The notes under the pieces: model-generated
Told to the model about the DNA's origin: nothing
Database searches by the model: none
Seen by the model: the letters and a program-made list of their open reading frames with translations, nothing else
NCBI RefSeq assembly: GCF_003065385.1
Contig: NZ_CP023277.1
Location: 636,044 to 700,043, forward strand
Source: Polynucleobacter acidiphobus
Lineage (GTDB): Bacteria > Pseudomonadota > Gammaproteobacteria > Burkholderiales > Burkholderiaceae
Length of the DNA: 64,000 nucleotides
Direction: 5' to 3'
Program-made: the position numbers and the translations under genes
Shown here: positions 27,900 to 34,560 of the stretch, piece after piece
Layout of the letters: each line of letters opens with the position of its first letter
Numbering within the stretch: the stretch's first letter is position 1

Positions 27900-27911
27900 G
27901 AGGAGATCATT

Positions 27912-29759
27912 ATGTCTTGGTCAGGAAAAATTCTTCGTGTCAATTTAACCAAGGGAACTTGTCAGTCTGAGCCACTCAATATGGAGTGGGCTAAAGAGTA
28001 TCTCGGTTCGCGTGGCCTAGCCTCCAAATATCTTGTCGAGGAGATCGATCCTAAAGTTGATCCTTTGTCTTCCGAAAACAAAATCATTTGGGCTACAGGT
28101 CCACTAACTGGAACCATGGCATCGACCGGTGGGCGCTATACCGTCGTGACTAAAGGCCCGCTGACCGGAGCCATTGCCTGCTCGAATTCCGGCGGATATT
28201 GGGGGGCTGAGCTCAAAATGGCAGGCTGGGACATGATTATTTTTGAAGGTAAATCACCCAAACCGGTGTATTTATTTATTCAAGATGATGATGTGCAATT
28301 ATTGGATGCCAGTTCGCTTTGGGGCAAATCCGTTTGGGAGACAGAGCCAAGCATTAAAGCCAAACACCAAGATCCGCAAATTCGTGTTTCATGCATTGGC
28401 AAGGCTGGTGAGAATCAGGTTTTATTTGCATCCGTTGTGAATGATTTACACAGAGCTGCAGGGCGTTCTGGAGTGGGCGCAGTGATGGGGAGTAAAAATC
28501 TGAAGGCGATTGCCGTTCGGGGAACCAAGGGGGTTGGCAATCTGAAAGACCCCAAAGGCTTTATGAAAGCGACAGCGGCAGCGAAGGCTGTTCTAGCTGG
28601 ACATGCAGTGACCGGAGAAGGATTGCCGACCTATGGCACGCAAGTGCTGATGAATGTGATTAATGAGGTTGGGGCATTGCCAACCCGTAATCATCAAGAT
28701 GTTCAATTCGAGGGCGCCAAAGATATTTCAGCGGAAGCAATGGCTTCCCCGCGTGAAACGGACGGTAAACCCCATTTAGTTACGAATCAGGCCTGTTTTG
28801 GTTGCACGATTGCCTGTGGGCGCATCTCAAAGATTGATGAAACGCATTTCTCGATTCAGAATCGCCCTCAATACATCAATGCCTCTGGCGGTCTGGAGTA
28901 TGAAGCTGCATGGGCTCTTGGTGCCGCTAATGGCGTGAATGATCTTGAAGCTTTGCAATTTGCCAATATGGTTTGTAATGAGCAGGGTATGGATCCCATC
29001 AGCTTCGGCGCAACGATTGGCGCCGTAATGGAAATGTACGAAATGGGGGTGCTTAAGAAAGAACAGTTAGGCATTGAAGCCCCATTTGGCTCTGCTAAGG
29101 CACTTTGTTACTTTGCTGAAATTACTGCAAACGGCGAGGGCTTTGGAAAGGAGATTGGACTTGGTTCAGCAAAGTTAACCAAAAAATATGGTCAGCCAGA
29201 TTTGTCGATGAGCGTGAAGGGTCAAGAGTTTCCGGCCTATGATGGGCGCGTTGTTCAGGGAATGGGTTTAGCCTATGCCACTTCTAATCGAGGCGCTTGC
29301 CATCTTCGGGGTTATACGGTTGCATCCGAGGTCTTGGGTATCCCTGTAAAAACTGAGCCTACCGAAACGAATGGTAAACCCGAGTTAGTCAAAGCATTTC
29401 AAGATGCGACGGCTGCTTTTGACTCAGCGGGTATTTGCTTGTTTACCAGCTTTGCATGGACTCTTGCTGACGTAGCACCTCAGGTGCAAGCAGCCTGTGG
29501 TGAAGAATTTACGGTTGAAAATTTAAATACGATCGGTGAGCGCATTTGGAATATGGAGCGTGACTTTAATAATCGTGCCGGCTTTACAAGTAAAGACGAC
29601 AATTTGCCAAAGCGCCTGATGACTGAGCCTGCAAAAACAGGACCCGGTAAGGGCACCGTAAGCGGTCTCGACAAAATGCTTCCCGAGTACTACAAAGTCC
29701 GCGGATGGGATAGTGAAGGTCGTCTAAACGCTGAAACACGCAAACGTCTAGGTCTTTGA
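27912..29759 (+). CDS. Aldehyde ferredoxin oxidoreductase large subunit (probably tungsten-dependent)
   Basis: A 615-residue catalytic subunit of the AOR family, which oxidises aldehydes to carboxylic acids (or the reverse) at a bis-pterin tungsten centre. The N-terminal GKILRVNLTKG, the pterin-binding TGPLTGTMASTGGRY region, and the [4Fe-4S] cysteines CFGCTIACGR with a distant Cys in SAGICLFTSF fit the family. AGAGGAGA precedes the ATG. Known family members use tungsten; the TupA-like gene at 50.8 kb supports this. Substrate range is usually broad, including aromatic and aliphatic aldehydes. Confidence 0.9.
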   Translation: MSWSGKILRVNLTKGTCQSEPLNMEWAKEYLGSRGLASKYLVEEIDPKVDPLSSENKIIWATGPLTGTMASTGGRYTVVTKGPLTGAIACSNSGGYWGAELKMAGWDMIIFEGKSPKPVYLFIQDDDVQLLDASSLWGKSVWETEPSIKAKHQDPQIRVSCIGKAGENQVLFASVVNDLHRAAGRSGVGAVMGSKNLKAIAVRGTKGVGNLKDPKGFMKATAAAKAVLAGHAVTGEGLPTYGTQVLMNVINEVGALPTRNHQDVQFEGAKDISAEAMASPRETDGKPHLVTNQACFGCTIACGRISKIDETHFSIQNRPQYINASGGLEYEAAWALGAANGVNDLEALQFANMVCNEQGMDPISFGATIGAVMEMYEMGVLKKEQLGIEAPFGSAKALCYFAEITANGEGFGKEIGLGSAKLTKKYGQPDLSMSVKGQEFPAYDGRVVQGMGLAYATSNRGACHLRGYTVASEVLGIPVKTEPTETNGKPELVKAFQDATAAFDSAGICLFTSFAWTLADVAPQVQAACGEEFTVENLNTIGERIWNMERDFNNRAGFTSKDDNLPKRLMTEPAKTGPGKGTVSGLDKMLPEYYKVRGWDSEGRLNAETRKRLGL

Positions 29760-29762
29760 TCG

Positions 29763-31022
29763 ATGATGAATCACGTCATTCTGGGCAATGGCCCAGCGGG
29801 AGTTATCGCTGCCGAGCAAATACGTCGTCTAAGACCAAATGATTCGATTATTCTGATTGGATCAGAGGACTCCCCGCCGTATTCACGGATGGCGATACCT
29901 TATCTCTTGGTTGGAAATATTTCTGAAGAAGGAACATTTCTGCGAAAAGATACACACCATTTTGCAAATCTAAAGATTAACCTGAAAAAAGCGCGCGCTA
30001 CACAAGTCGATTCCGGAAAGAAGCACGTAAGCCTTGATTCGGGCGAGACCATTTCTTACGATCGACTACTCATTGCCACTGGCTCTAAGCCAATTCGCCC
30101 CAATATTCCAGGCATTGATTTGCCTGGTGTGCATCCCTGCTGGACTCTAGAAGATGCTCGTGCGATCCAAAAGATTGCAAAGCCAGGCGCCAGAGTGCTC
30201 CAGATGGGTGCAGGGTTTATTGGCTGCATTATTTTGGAGGCTCTTGCCAGTCAAGGTGTCAAACTGACGGTCGTAGAGATGGGTGATCGCATGGTGCCAC
30301 GCATGATGACCGAAAAGGCAGGTGGACTCATTAAGCAATGGGTTGAGCAAAAAGGAATCACGGTTTATACGAAGACGAAGGTGGAGGCTATTCATCAAGG
30401 AGGCTCTGGTCTGCAAGTGAGCCTGTCGAATGGCGAGCGTATCGAGGTTGATCTGGTGATTTCAGCCACAGGTGTAAAGCCTAATATTGAATTCCTAAAA
30501 GATGCTAACTTAGAAATTAATACGGGAGTTGTGGTCAATGATCGGATGCAAACTTCGGACCCCAATATTTATGCTGCTGGTGATGTTACCGAATCAACGG
30601 ATTTCTGTACCGGCAAATCGATTGTGAATGCTATTCAACCGAATGCGGCAGATCAAGCCATGATTGCTGCAACGAATATGGCTGGCGGTAATGCACAAAC
30701 CCGGGGTGCTTTGCAGGTAAACGTTCTTGATACATTGGGCCTAATTTCTAGCTCATTCGGTCAATGGGCTGGCGTAGAGGGCGGTGAATACGTTGAAAAA
30801 GCCAATCCTGACCAATATCAGTACATTCGACTGGAGTTTGATCAAGATCGTTTAATCGGCGCAACAAGCTTGGGCCTCACAGACCACATTGGAGCACTGC
30901 GGGGGTTGATTCAGACCCGCGTTGCCCTAGGGGAATGGAAAGAGAAATTACTTGAGGATCCAACCCAAATAATGGCTGCGTATCTTGCCAAAGGGCAATC
31001 TCAAGCAGCCTGGGTCTCTTAA
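29763..31022 (+). CDS. FAD/NAD-dependent oxidoreductase subunit of AOR (AorC-type)
   Basis: A 419-residue pyridine-nucleotide disulfide-type flavoprotein with the FAD motif ILGNGPAGVIAAEQ at the start, the NAD-binding MGAGFIGCIILEAL near residue 150 and the C-terminal FAD motif IYAAGDVTES. It lacks redox-active paired cysteines. It matches AorC, which couples AOR to NAD and to hydrogen or benzyl viologen in the Aromatoleum enzyme. It starts 3 bases after the catalytic gene. Expected to transfer electrons from the ferredoxin subunit to NAD. Confidence 0.87.
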   Translation: MMNHVILGNGPAGVIAAEQIRRLRPNDSIILIGSEDSPPYSRMAIPYLLVGNISEEGTFLRKDTHHFANLKINLKKARATQVDSGKKHVSLDSGETISYDRLLIATGSKPIRPNIPGIDLPGVHPCWTLEDARAIQKIAKPGARVLQMGAGFIGCIILEALASQGVKLTVVEMGDRMVPRMMTEKAGGLIKQWVEQKGITVYTKTKVEAIHQGGSGLQVSLSNGERIEVDLVISATGVKPNIEFLKDANLEINTGVVVNDRMQTSDPNIYAAGDVTESTDFCTGKSIVNAIQPNAADQAMIAATNMAGGNAQTRGALQVNVLDTLGLISSSFGQWAGVEGGEYVEKANPDQYQYIRLEFDQDRLIGATSLGLTDHIGALRGLIQTRVALGEWKEKLLEDPTQIMAAYLAKGQSQAAWVS

Positions 31023-31031
31023 AATTAAGTG

Positions 31032-31283
31032 ATGCAAGTCACCCTTAAACTTTTTGCAAGCCTTTCTCCCTATTTGCCAAAACATGCTAAACGCAATGAG
31101 GTGCAATTAGATGTGCCAGAGGGCATTACCGTTGCCCAGATGATTCAAATGCAAAATTTGCCCAACCAGCTAGTACACCTAGTTTTGCTAAATGGTCATT
31201 TTGTTGCTCCAGATCAACGGGCTACTACGGTTATTCAAGAAAATGACGCTCTTGCTCTGTGCCCACCCGTTGCGGGCGGGTAA
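31032..31283 (+). CDS. MoaD/ThiS-like sulfur carrier protein
   Basis: An 83-residue ubiquitin-fold sulfur carrier ending in the diagnostic Gly-Gly (CPPVAGG). Such carriers supply sulfur for the dithiolene of molybdopterin. A GTG lies one codon upstream; the ATG at 31032 is preferred. In AOR operons a dedicated MoaD is common and is thought to serve the tungstopterin of that enzyme. The stop overlaps the next ATG as TAATG. Confidence 0.82.
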   Translation: MQVTLKLFASLSPYLPKHAKRNEVQLDVPEGITVAQMIQMQNLPNQLVHLVLLNGHFVAPDQRATTVIQENDALALCPPVAGG

Positions 31284-31573
31284 TGCAATTTGAGCGCCTG
31301 ATGGGCTGTACAGCTCATGATTTGCAACGCTGGCTTCCGGATGCTCTTGGCAGTTATTACCCACGGTGCTCACTTGAAATTGATGGAATCACGATGATTC
31401 ATGCTGAGAATCCACTGATTCAGATGGTTGGGTTCACAAAAAATGATCGTCAAATTGCATTACTCCGAATTCCTCAACTTCAGCTTCAATTAAAATTTAC
31501 TGATCTTGCCGATCATCAAATTCAAGCACTGTTAGAGCGGTTTGATCTTTACACTCGTAGAGGTGGCGGTTAG
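31283..31573 (+). CDS. Small conserved-looking protein of the AOR operon, function unknown
   Basis: A 96-residue soluble protein that I do not recognise. It starts with MQFERLMGCTAHDL and ends with a basic, glycine-rich tail RRGGG. It has no membrane helix and only two Cys (MGC and PRC). The TAATG overlap with the MoaD-like gene shows coupled translation and points to a role in AOR maturation, perhaps cofactor insertion. In the Aromatoleum operon a MoeA-like gene occupies the equivalent place, but this protein is too short for MoeA. Confidence 0.72.
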   Translation: MQFERLMGCTAHDLQRWLPDALGSYYPRCSLEIDGITMIHAENPLIQMVGFTKNDRQIALLRIPQLQLQLKFTDLADHQIQALLERFDLYTRRGGG

Positions 31574-31591
31574 ATCATCAGGAGAATTGAT

Positions 31592-31990
31592 ATGACTTTA
31601 TTTATTGACCGTGTCGATCACCTTGTATTGACGGTGACTGATATTGAGAAAACCACTCAGTTTTATGAAAAGGCACTCGGTTTTGAACGGGAATTCTTTA
31701 AAGGACCCGAAGGGCAGCCTCGTTATGCCTTGTTATTTGGGCAATACAAGATCAATCTGCAAGATAAAAATACCGAGACCCCGACTAAAGCAAAAGTACC
31801 GACCATTGGAGCAGGGGATTTTTGCTTGATCTCTAAAGTTCCACTCGATGACTTCATTGCTCACCTTCAAAAGGTTGGCATAACCATCGATACTGGACCC
31901 GTACAACGGCGTGGCGCCCTGGGGCCCATTCGCTCGGTGTACTTCAGGGACCCAGACGGAAACCTGGTTGAAGTAGCCGAATACATCTAA
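31592..31990 (+). CDS. VOC-family (glyoxalase/bleomycin-resistance fold) protein
   Basis: A 132-residue single-domain VOC protein. The start DRVDHLVLTVTDIEKTTQFYEKALGF pattern (His as a metal ligand) and the end YFRDPDGNLVEVAEY (Glu as a metal ligand) define the fold. Family members isomerise, epimerise or dioxygenate small molecules using a divalent metal. AGGAG precedes the ATG. As the last gene before the terminator at 32011 it is probably in the AOR operon, perhaps acting on aldehyde adducts; this is inference. Confidence 0.8.
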   Translation: MTLFIDRVDHLVLTVTDIEKTTQFYEKALGFEREFFKGPEGQPRYALLFGQYKINLQDKNTETPTKAKVPTIGAGDFCLISKVPLDDFIAHLQKVGITIDTGPVQRRGALGPIRSVYFRDPDGNLVEVAEYI

Positions 31991-32010
31991 TTTTCACCTG
32001 CACGACCATC

Positions 32011-32037
32011 AAAAGCCCCATATTGGGGCTTTTTTCT
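32011..32037 (+). terminator. Rho-independent terminator of the AOR operon
   Basis: A strong hairpin, AAAAGCCCCA / TGGGGCTTTT with a TAT loop (32011-32033), followed by a T-run ending TTTTTTC. It lies 20 bases after the VOC stop codon and isolates the AOR operon from the light-harvesting operon. Confidence 0.92.
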
Positions 32038-32097
32038 ATTTTATTAACCAATTGATTTAAAAGGATATTTTTATCCTAATTCCCATATAAAGGCATA

Positions 32098-32125
32098 TTG
32101 ACACCCAAATATGTATATTTATATT
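32098..32125 (+). promoter_or_regulatory. Possible upstream second promoter of the puc operon
   Basis: TTGACA at 32098-32103, a 16-base spacer, then TATATT at 32120-32125. The boxes are good sigma-70 matches, but the region is AT-rich, so the evidence is weaker than for the promoter just downstream. The first PpsR box overlaps its -10. Confidence 0.4.
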
Positions 32126-32129
32126 GACA
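32112..32129 (+). promoter_or_regulatory. PpsR/CrtJ box 1 over the -35 of the puc promoter
   Basis: TGTATATTTATATTGACA is an exact TGT-N12-ACA site, the known PpsR/CrtJ repressor consensus. Its right end is the TTGACA -35 element (32124-32129) of the puc promoter. It is paired with a second box 8 bases downstream, the spacing reported for cooperative CrtJ binding at bchC-type promoters. Confidence 0.8.
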
Positions 32130-32151
32130 AAGATATATGTAAATTTAGAAT
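32124..32151 (+). promoter_or_regulatory. Sigma-70-like promoter of the pucBAC operon
   Basis: TTGACA (32124-32129, perfect -35), a 16-base spacer and TAGAAT (32146-32151, five of six -10 matches). Each element is covered by a TGT-N12-ACA box, so the bound repressor would block RNA polymerase. The predicted start near 32158 gives a leader of about 100 bases that holds a small GC hairpin (ACCCGC-GT-GCGGGT at 32204-32217). Confidence 0.75.
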
Positions 32152-32155
32152 TACA
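32138..32155 (+). promoter_or_regulatory. PpsR/CrtJ box 2 over the -10 of the puc promoter
   Basis: TGTAAATTTAGAATTACA is a second exact TGT-N12-ACA site. It contains the candidate -10 TAGAAT. The 8-base gap from box 1 matches the geometry for cooperative PpsR/CrtJ binding. Confidence 0.8.
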
Positions 32156-32257
32156 CTTAAGAAAAGTAGGTTATTAAGATTTTGTGGCAGAGGGTGTCAT
32201 AAAACCCGCGTGCGGGTGGAGCACGAGCAGTAGGGTGTCTTTCAAAGGGAGAAAACT

Positions 32258-32410
32258 ATGTCAGACCCAAACAAGGTATGGCCCACCGGCTTAACGGAGG
32301 CTGAATCTGAAGAGTTACACCGTAATCTGATTCAAGGCACGCAGTTTTTTGGCATGATCGCAGCTCTTGCCCATTTGCTTGCGTACATTTATTCGCCTTG
32401 GCTGAAATAA
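32258..32410 (+). CDS. pucB: Light-harvesting complex 2 (B800-type) beta subunit
   Basis: A 50-residue antenna beta polypeptide with one membrane helix. The start DPNKVWPTGLTEAESEELH is the LH2 beta signature, unlike LH1 beta. His39 (ALAHLLAY) is the ligand to the ring bacteriochlorophyll and His21 lies near the B800 site. The end YSPWLK has the expected Pro-Trp. At the position of Arg20 in the Rhodoblastus acidophilus beta chain (GTR), which hydrogen-bonds B800, this protein has Gln29 (GTQ). AAAGGGAGAAA is the ribosome site. Too short for most gene finders, but the motif is unmistakable. Confidence 0.94.
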   Translation: MSDPNKVWPTGLTEAESEELHRNLIQGTQFFGMIAALAHLLAYIYSPWLK

Positions 32411-32420
32411 GGAGATAAAA

Positions 32421-32633
32421 ATGATTTACGGAAAAATGTGGTGTGTCGTAAAACCATCCGTCGGGATCCCATTGTTCTTGGGCGCCTGCGCAGTTGGTTC
32501 ATTTGCTGTTCATACAATGATTCTCAACAATACAACGTGGGTTAAAGCATTTTTGAATGGCAATGCTGATAAAGTGGCTAGCGCTTCAGCATCGGCAGCA
32601 GCAGCACCTGCAGCACCTGCAGTGAAGAAGTAA
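32421..32633 (+). CDS. pucA: Light-harvesting complex 2 alpha subunit
   Basis: A 70-residue antenna alpha polypeptide. KMWCVVKPSVGIPLFLGA matches LH2 alpha starts, and Met1, the B800 ligand in known structures, aligns without gaps. His31 (AVHTMIL) is the bacteriochlorophyll ligand. Residues 44-45 are Phe-Leu (WVKAFLNG), the pair found in the B800-820 (LH3) type rather than the Tyr-Trp or Tyr-Tyr of B850. The C-terminus is an Ala/Ser/Pro-rich tail ending in VKK, like the long tails of Rubrivivax antennae. GGAG precedes the ATG; it lies 10 bases after pucB. Confidence 0.93.
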   Translation: MIYGKMWCVVKPSVGIPLFLGACAVGSFAVHTMILNNTTWVKAFLNGNADKVASASASAAAAPAAPAVKK

Positions 32634-32652
32634 AGTACTTTAATTTTTCACT

Positions 32653-32683
32653 AGTCCGAGGTCGGCGGGCCTCGGACTTTTTG
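32653..32683 (+). terminator. Hairpin terminator/attenuator between pucA and pucC
   Basis: A perfect 9-bp GC-rich stem, AGTCCGAGG / CCTCGGACT (32653-32678), loop of 8, followed by TTTTTG. In puc and puf operons such intercistronic hairpins stabilise or end the highly abundant BA messenger and reduce readthrough, setting antenna subunits far above PucC. It may act as a full or partial terminator here. Confidence 0.88.
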
Positions 32684-32737
32684 CATTTTGATAGTGAGTC
32701 TTGACGCCGGTTGATCCTGATGGTGAGATAGCTATAC

Positions 32738-34177
32738 ATGAAACGCTTGAGCGAGAAACTAGTGCAATCCTGGGCCAGCCTTGGTCCTAAGTTTCTGCCG
32801 TTTGCAGACGCTGCTACTCCCGATTTACCCCTCTCGCGACTTCTGCGACTCTCTTTATTTCAAGTTTCGGTTGGCATGGCCCTGGTCTTACTAATCGGCA
32901 CGCTCAATCGTGTCATGATTGTCGAGCTTGGCGTGCCTGCTTCCCTAGTGGCGATGATGGTTTCTTTGCCGCTCGTATTTGCACCATTTCGAGCATTGAT
33001 TGGTTTTCGCTCCGACACCCATCGCTCTGAGCTTGGCTGGCGACGCGTTCCCTATATTTGGATGGGAACGCTCGTGCAGTTTGGTGGTTTAGCAATCATG
33101 CCATTTGCATTGCTGGTTCTATCTGGCGGCGGTCAGTCCGCAAATGCTCCTGCTTGGATTGGTCAGGCGTCTGCCGCACTCGCATTCTTGTTGGTGGGCG
33201 CTGGCATTCATATTACCCAGACCGTTGGATTGGCACTAGCGACCGACTTAGCGCCACAAGAATCGCAGCCCAAAGTGGTTGGGCTCATGTATGTGATGTT
33301 GCTCCTTGGAATGATTGTGAGCGCTTTTGTGTTTGCGGCGGTCTTAGAGGATTTCTCACCAGGTCGCCTGATTCAGGTGATTCAAGGCTGCGCGATTACC
33401 ACGATGATTCTGAATGTCATTGCCTTGTGGAAGCAGGAGACCCGTGACCGCAATCGACGCTTTAAGAATCCCAATCAGCCAACCTTTAAGCAATCCTGGG
33501 AACTCTTTTGTAAAGGCGATCATGCGATTCGTCGCTTAACCGCAGTTGGTTTGGGGACGATGGCGTTCACCATGGAGGACGTTTTATTAGAGCCCTATGG
33601 GGGCGAGATTCTGAAACTCAGTGTTAGTTCAACGACATTCTTGACTGCAACTTTGGCAATGGGTGGCTTGATCGGATTTGGACTGGCATCGCGCGTGCTC
33701 AGTCGTGGGGCGGATCCATTTCGGATGGCAAGTATGGGCGCGATGCTTGGCTTACCCGCCTTTATAGCAGTGATTCTGGCAGCCCCGTTAGCCTCTGCAT
33801 CACTATTTAGCTTTGGGGTCTTCCTGATTGGATTTGGAGGTGGCTTATTTGGTCATGGCACATTAACAGCCACCATGAATCTTGCACCGCCGGAGCAGCG
33901 GGGATTGGCTCTGGGCGCCTGGGGTGCTGTGCAGGCCACGGGGGCAGGGATTGCAATGGCCTTGGGCGGAGTGATTCGTGACCTTGTCAATTACTTCGCC
34001 ATGAACAGTTTCTTCGGAGCTGCTCTCGTTGACCCAAGCACGGGATATATTGCTGTGTATACCATTGAGATCGCGCTCTTAATAGCAACGATTGTTGCGA
34101 TGGCCCCATTAATAAAGCAACGGGTAATGCCGCAACCCTTGCAAACAAGTTCAGGCGGCATGGGTCGTAGTTCTTAA
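32738..34177 (+). CDS. pucC: PucC-family light-harvesting assembly membrane protein
   Basis: A 479-residue member of the PucC/LhaA branch of the major facilitator superfamily, about 12 membrane helices, needed to assemble LH2 antenna or deliver bacteriochlorophyll. The early FQVSVGMALVLLIGTLNRVM and the conserved FRALIGFRSDTHRSELGWRR loop are the family signature. VLLEPYGGEIL and the GHGTLTATMNLAPPEQRG loop are also characteristic. It follows the pucBA hairpin. The family includes bacteriochlorophyll synthase-linked (Bch2) and LhaA members, but the neighbours make PucC the best name. Confidence 0.9.
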   Translation: MKRLSEKLVQSWASLGPKFLPFADAATPDLPLSRLLRLSLFQVSVGMALVLLIGTLNRVMIVELGVPASLVAMMVSLPLVFAPFRALIGFRSDTHRSELGWRRVPYIWMGTLVQFGGLAIMPFALLVLSGGGQSANAPAWIGQASAALAFLLVGAGIHITQTVGLALATDLAPQESQPKVVGLMYVMLLLGMIVSAFVFAAVLEDFSPGRLIQVIQGCAITTMILNVIALWKQETRDRNRRFKNPNQPTFKQSWELFCKGDHAIRRLTAVGLGTMAFTMEDVLLEPYGGEILKLSVSSTTFLTATLAMGGLIGFGLASRVLSRGADPFRMASMGAMLGLPAFIAVILAAPLASASLFSFGVFLIGFGGGLFGHGTLTATMNLAPPEQRGLALGAWGAVQATGAGIAMALGGVIRDLVNYFAMNSFFGAALVDPSTGYIAVYTIEIALLIATIVAMAPLIKQRVMPQPLQTSSGGMGRSS

Positions 34178-34191
34178 TCAAGGAGAAAGCA

Positions 34192-34275
34192 ATGGAAGCA
34201 GGGTACGTTGTTGCAATTTTGATCGTTGCGATTGGCGCCATGGTCACCATTCGGAATATGAATCGCCGCAAGTAA
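34192..34275 (+). CDS. 27-residue single-helix membrane peptide downstream of pucC
   Basis: A very short gene with a strong ribosome site (AGGAG at 34181-34185) 14 bases after the pucC stop. The peptide has a single hydrophobic helix (VVAILIVAIGAMV) and a basic end (RNMNRRK). I do not recognise a family. Its place at the end of the antenna operon, and its similarity in size to small auxiliary polypeptides of other LH complexes, suggest an antenna-associated peptide. This is inference. Confidence 0.65.
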   Translation: MEAGYVVAILIVAIGAMVTIRNMNRRK

Positions 34276-34282
34276 GTATTGC

Positions 34283-34477
34283 TTAAGAATCGCCTTTGCG
34301 CTTTTTGCCTAAGAACGATTCCACGATGATCGAGCAAAATACTGCTCCCAGAAGGGCGGTAATTACCGCCATGATCGGACCGCTGATTTGCATACCAAAC
34401 GCATAGCCAAATTTCAGGCCGATACCCACTGCAATCAGGTAAGGGATCAAAAAGAGGTAGTTGCGAAGCTTCTTCAT
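34283..34477 (-). CDS. Small two-helix membrane protein, unknown function
   Basis: A 64-residue protein starting MKKLRNYLFLIPYLIAVGIG, with two hydrophobic segments (about residues 7-25 and 32-52) and a basic end (KKRKGDS). The in-frame upstream part to 34546 overlaps the next gene's leader and looks unrelated, so the ATG at 34477 is used. It is convergent with the puc operon, ending 7 bases from it. No homologue is recognised. Confidence 0.6.
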   Translation of the reverse strand: MKKLRNYLFLIPYLIAVGIGLKFGYAFGMQISGPIMAVITALLGAVFCSIIVESFLGKKRKGDS

Positions 34478-34560
34478 AGGTATGATCTTAGCGGCAGAAA
34501 TTCCTCTAAGCAATTTTGATGGGCTTGGATCATAATGAATCTTCAATCGGAGGGTTCATC

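Noticed and set aside
32258..32633. Reading the antenna pair as LH1 (pufBA)
   Set aside because: The DPNKVWPTGLT start of beta and the KMWCVVKPSVG start and long Ala/Pro tail of alpha match LH2 chains, and pucC follows. No reaction-centre genes are adjacent.
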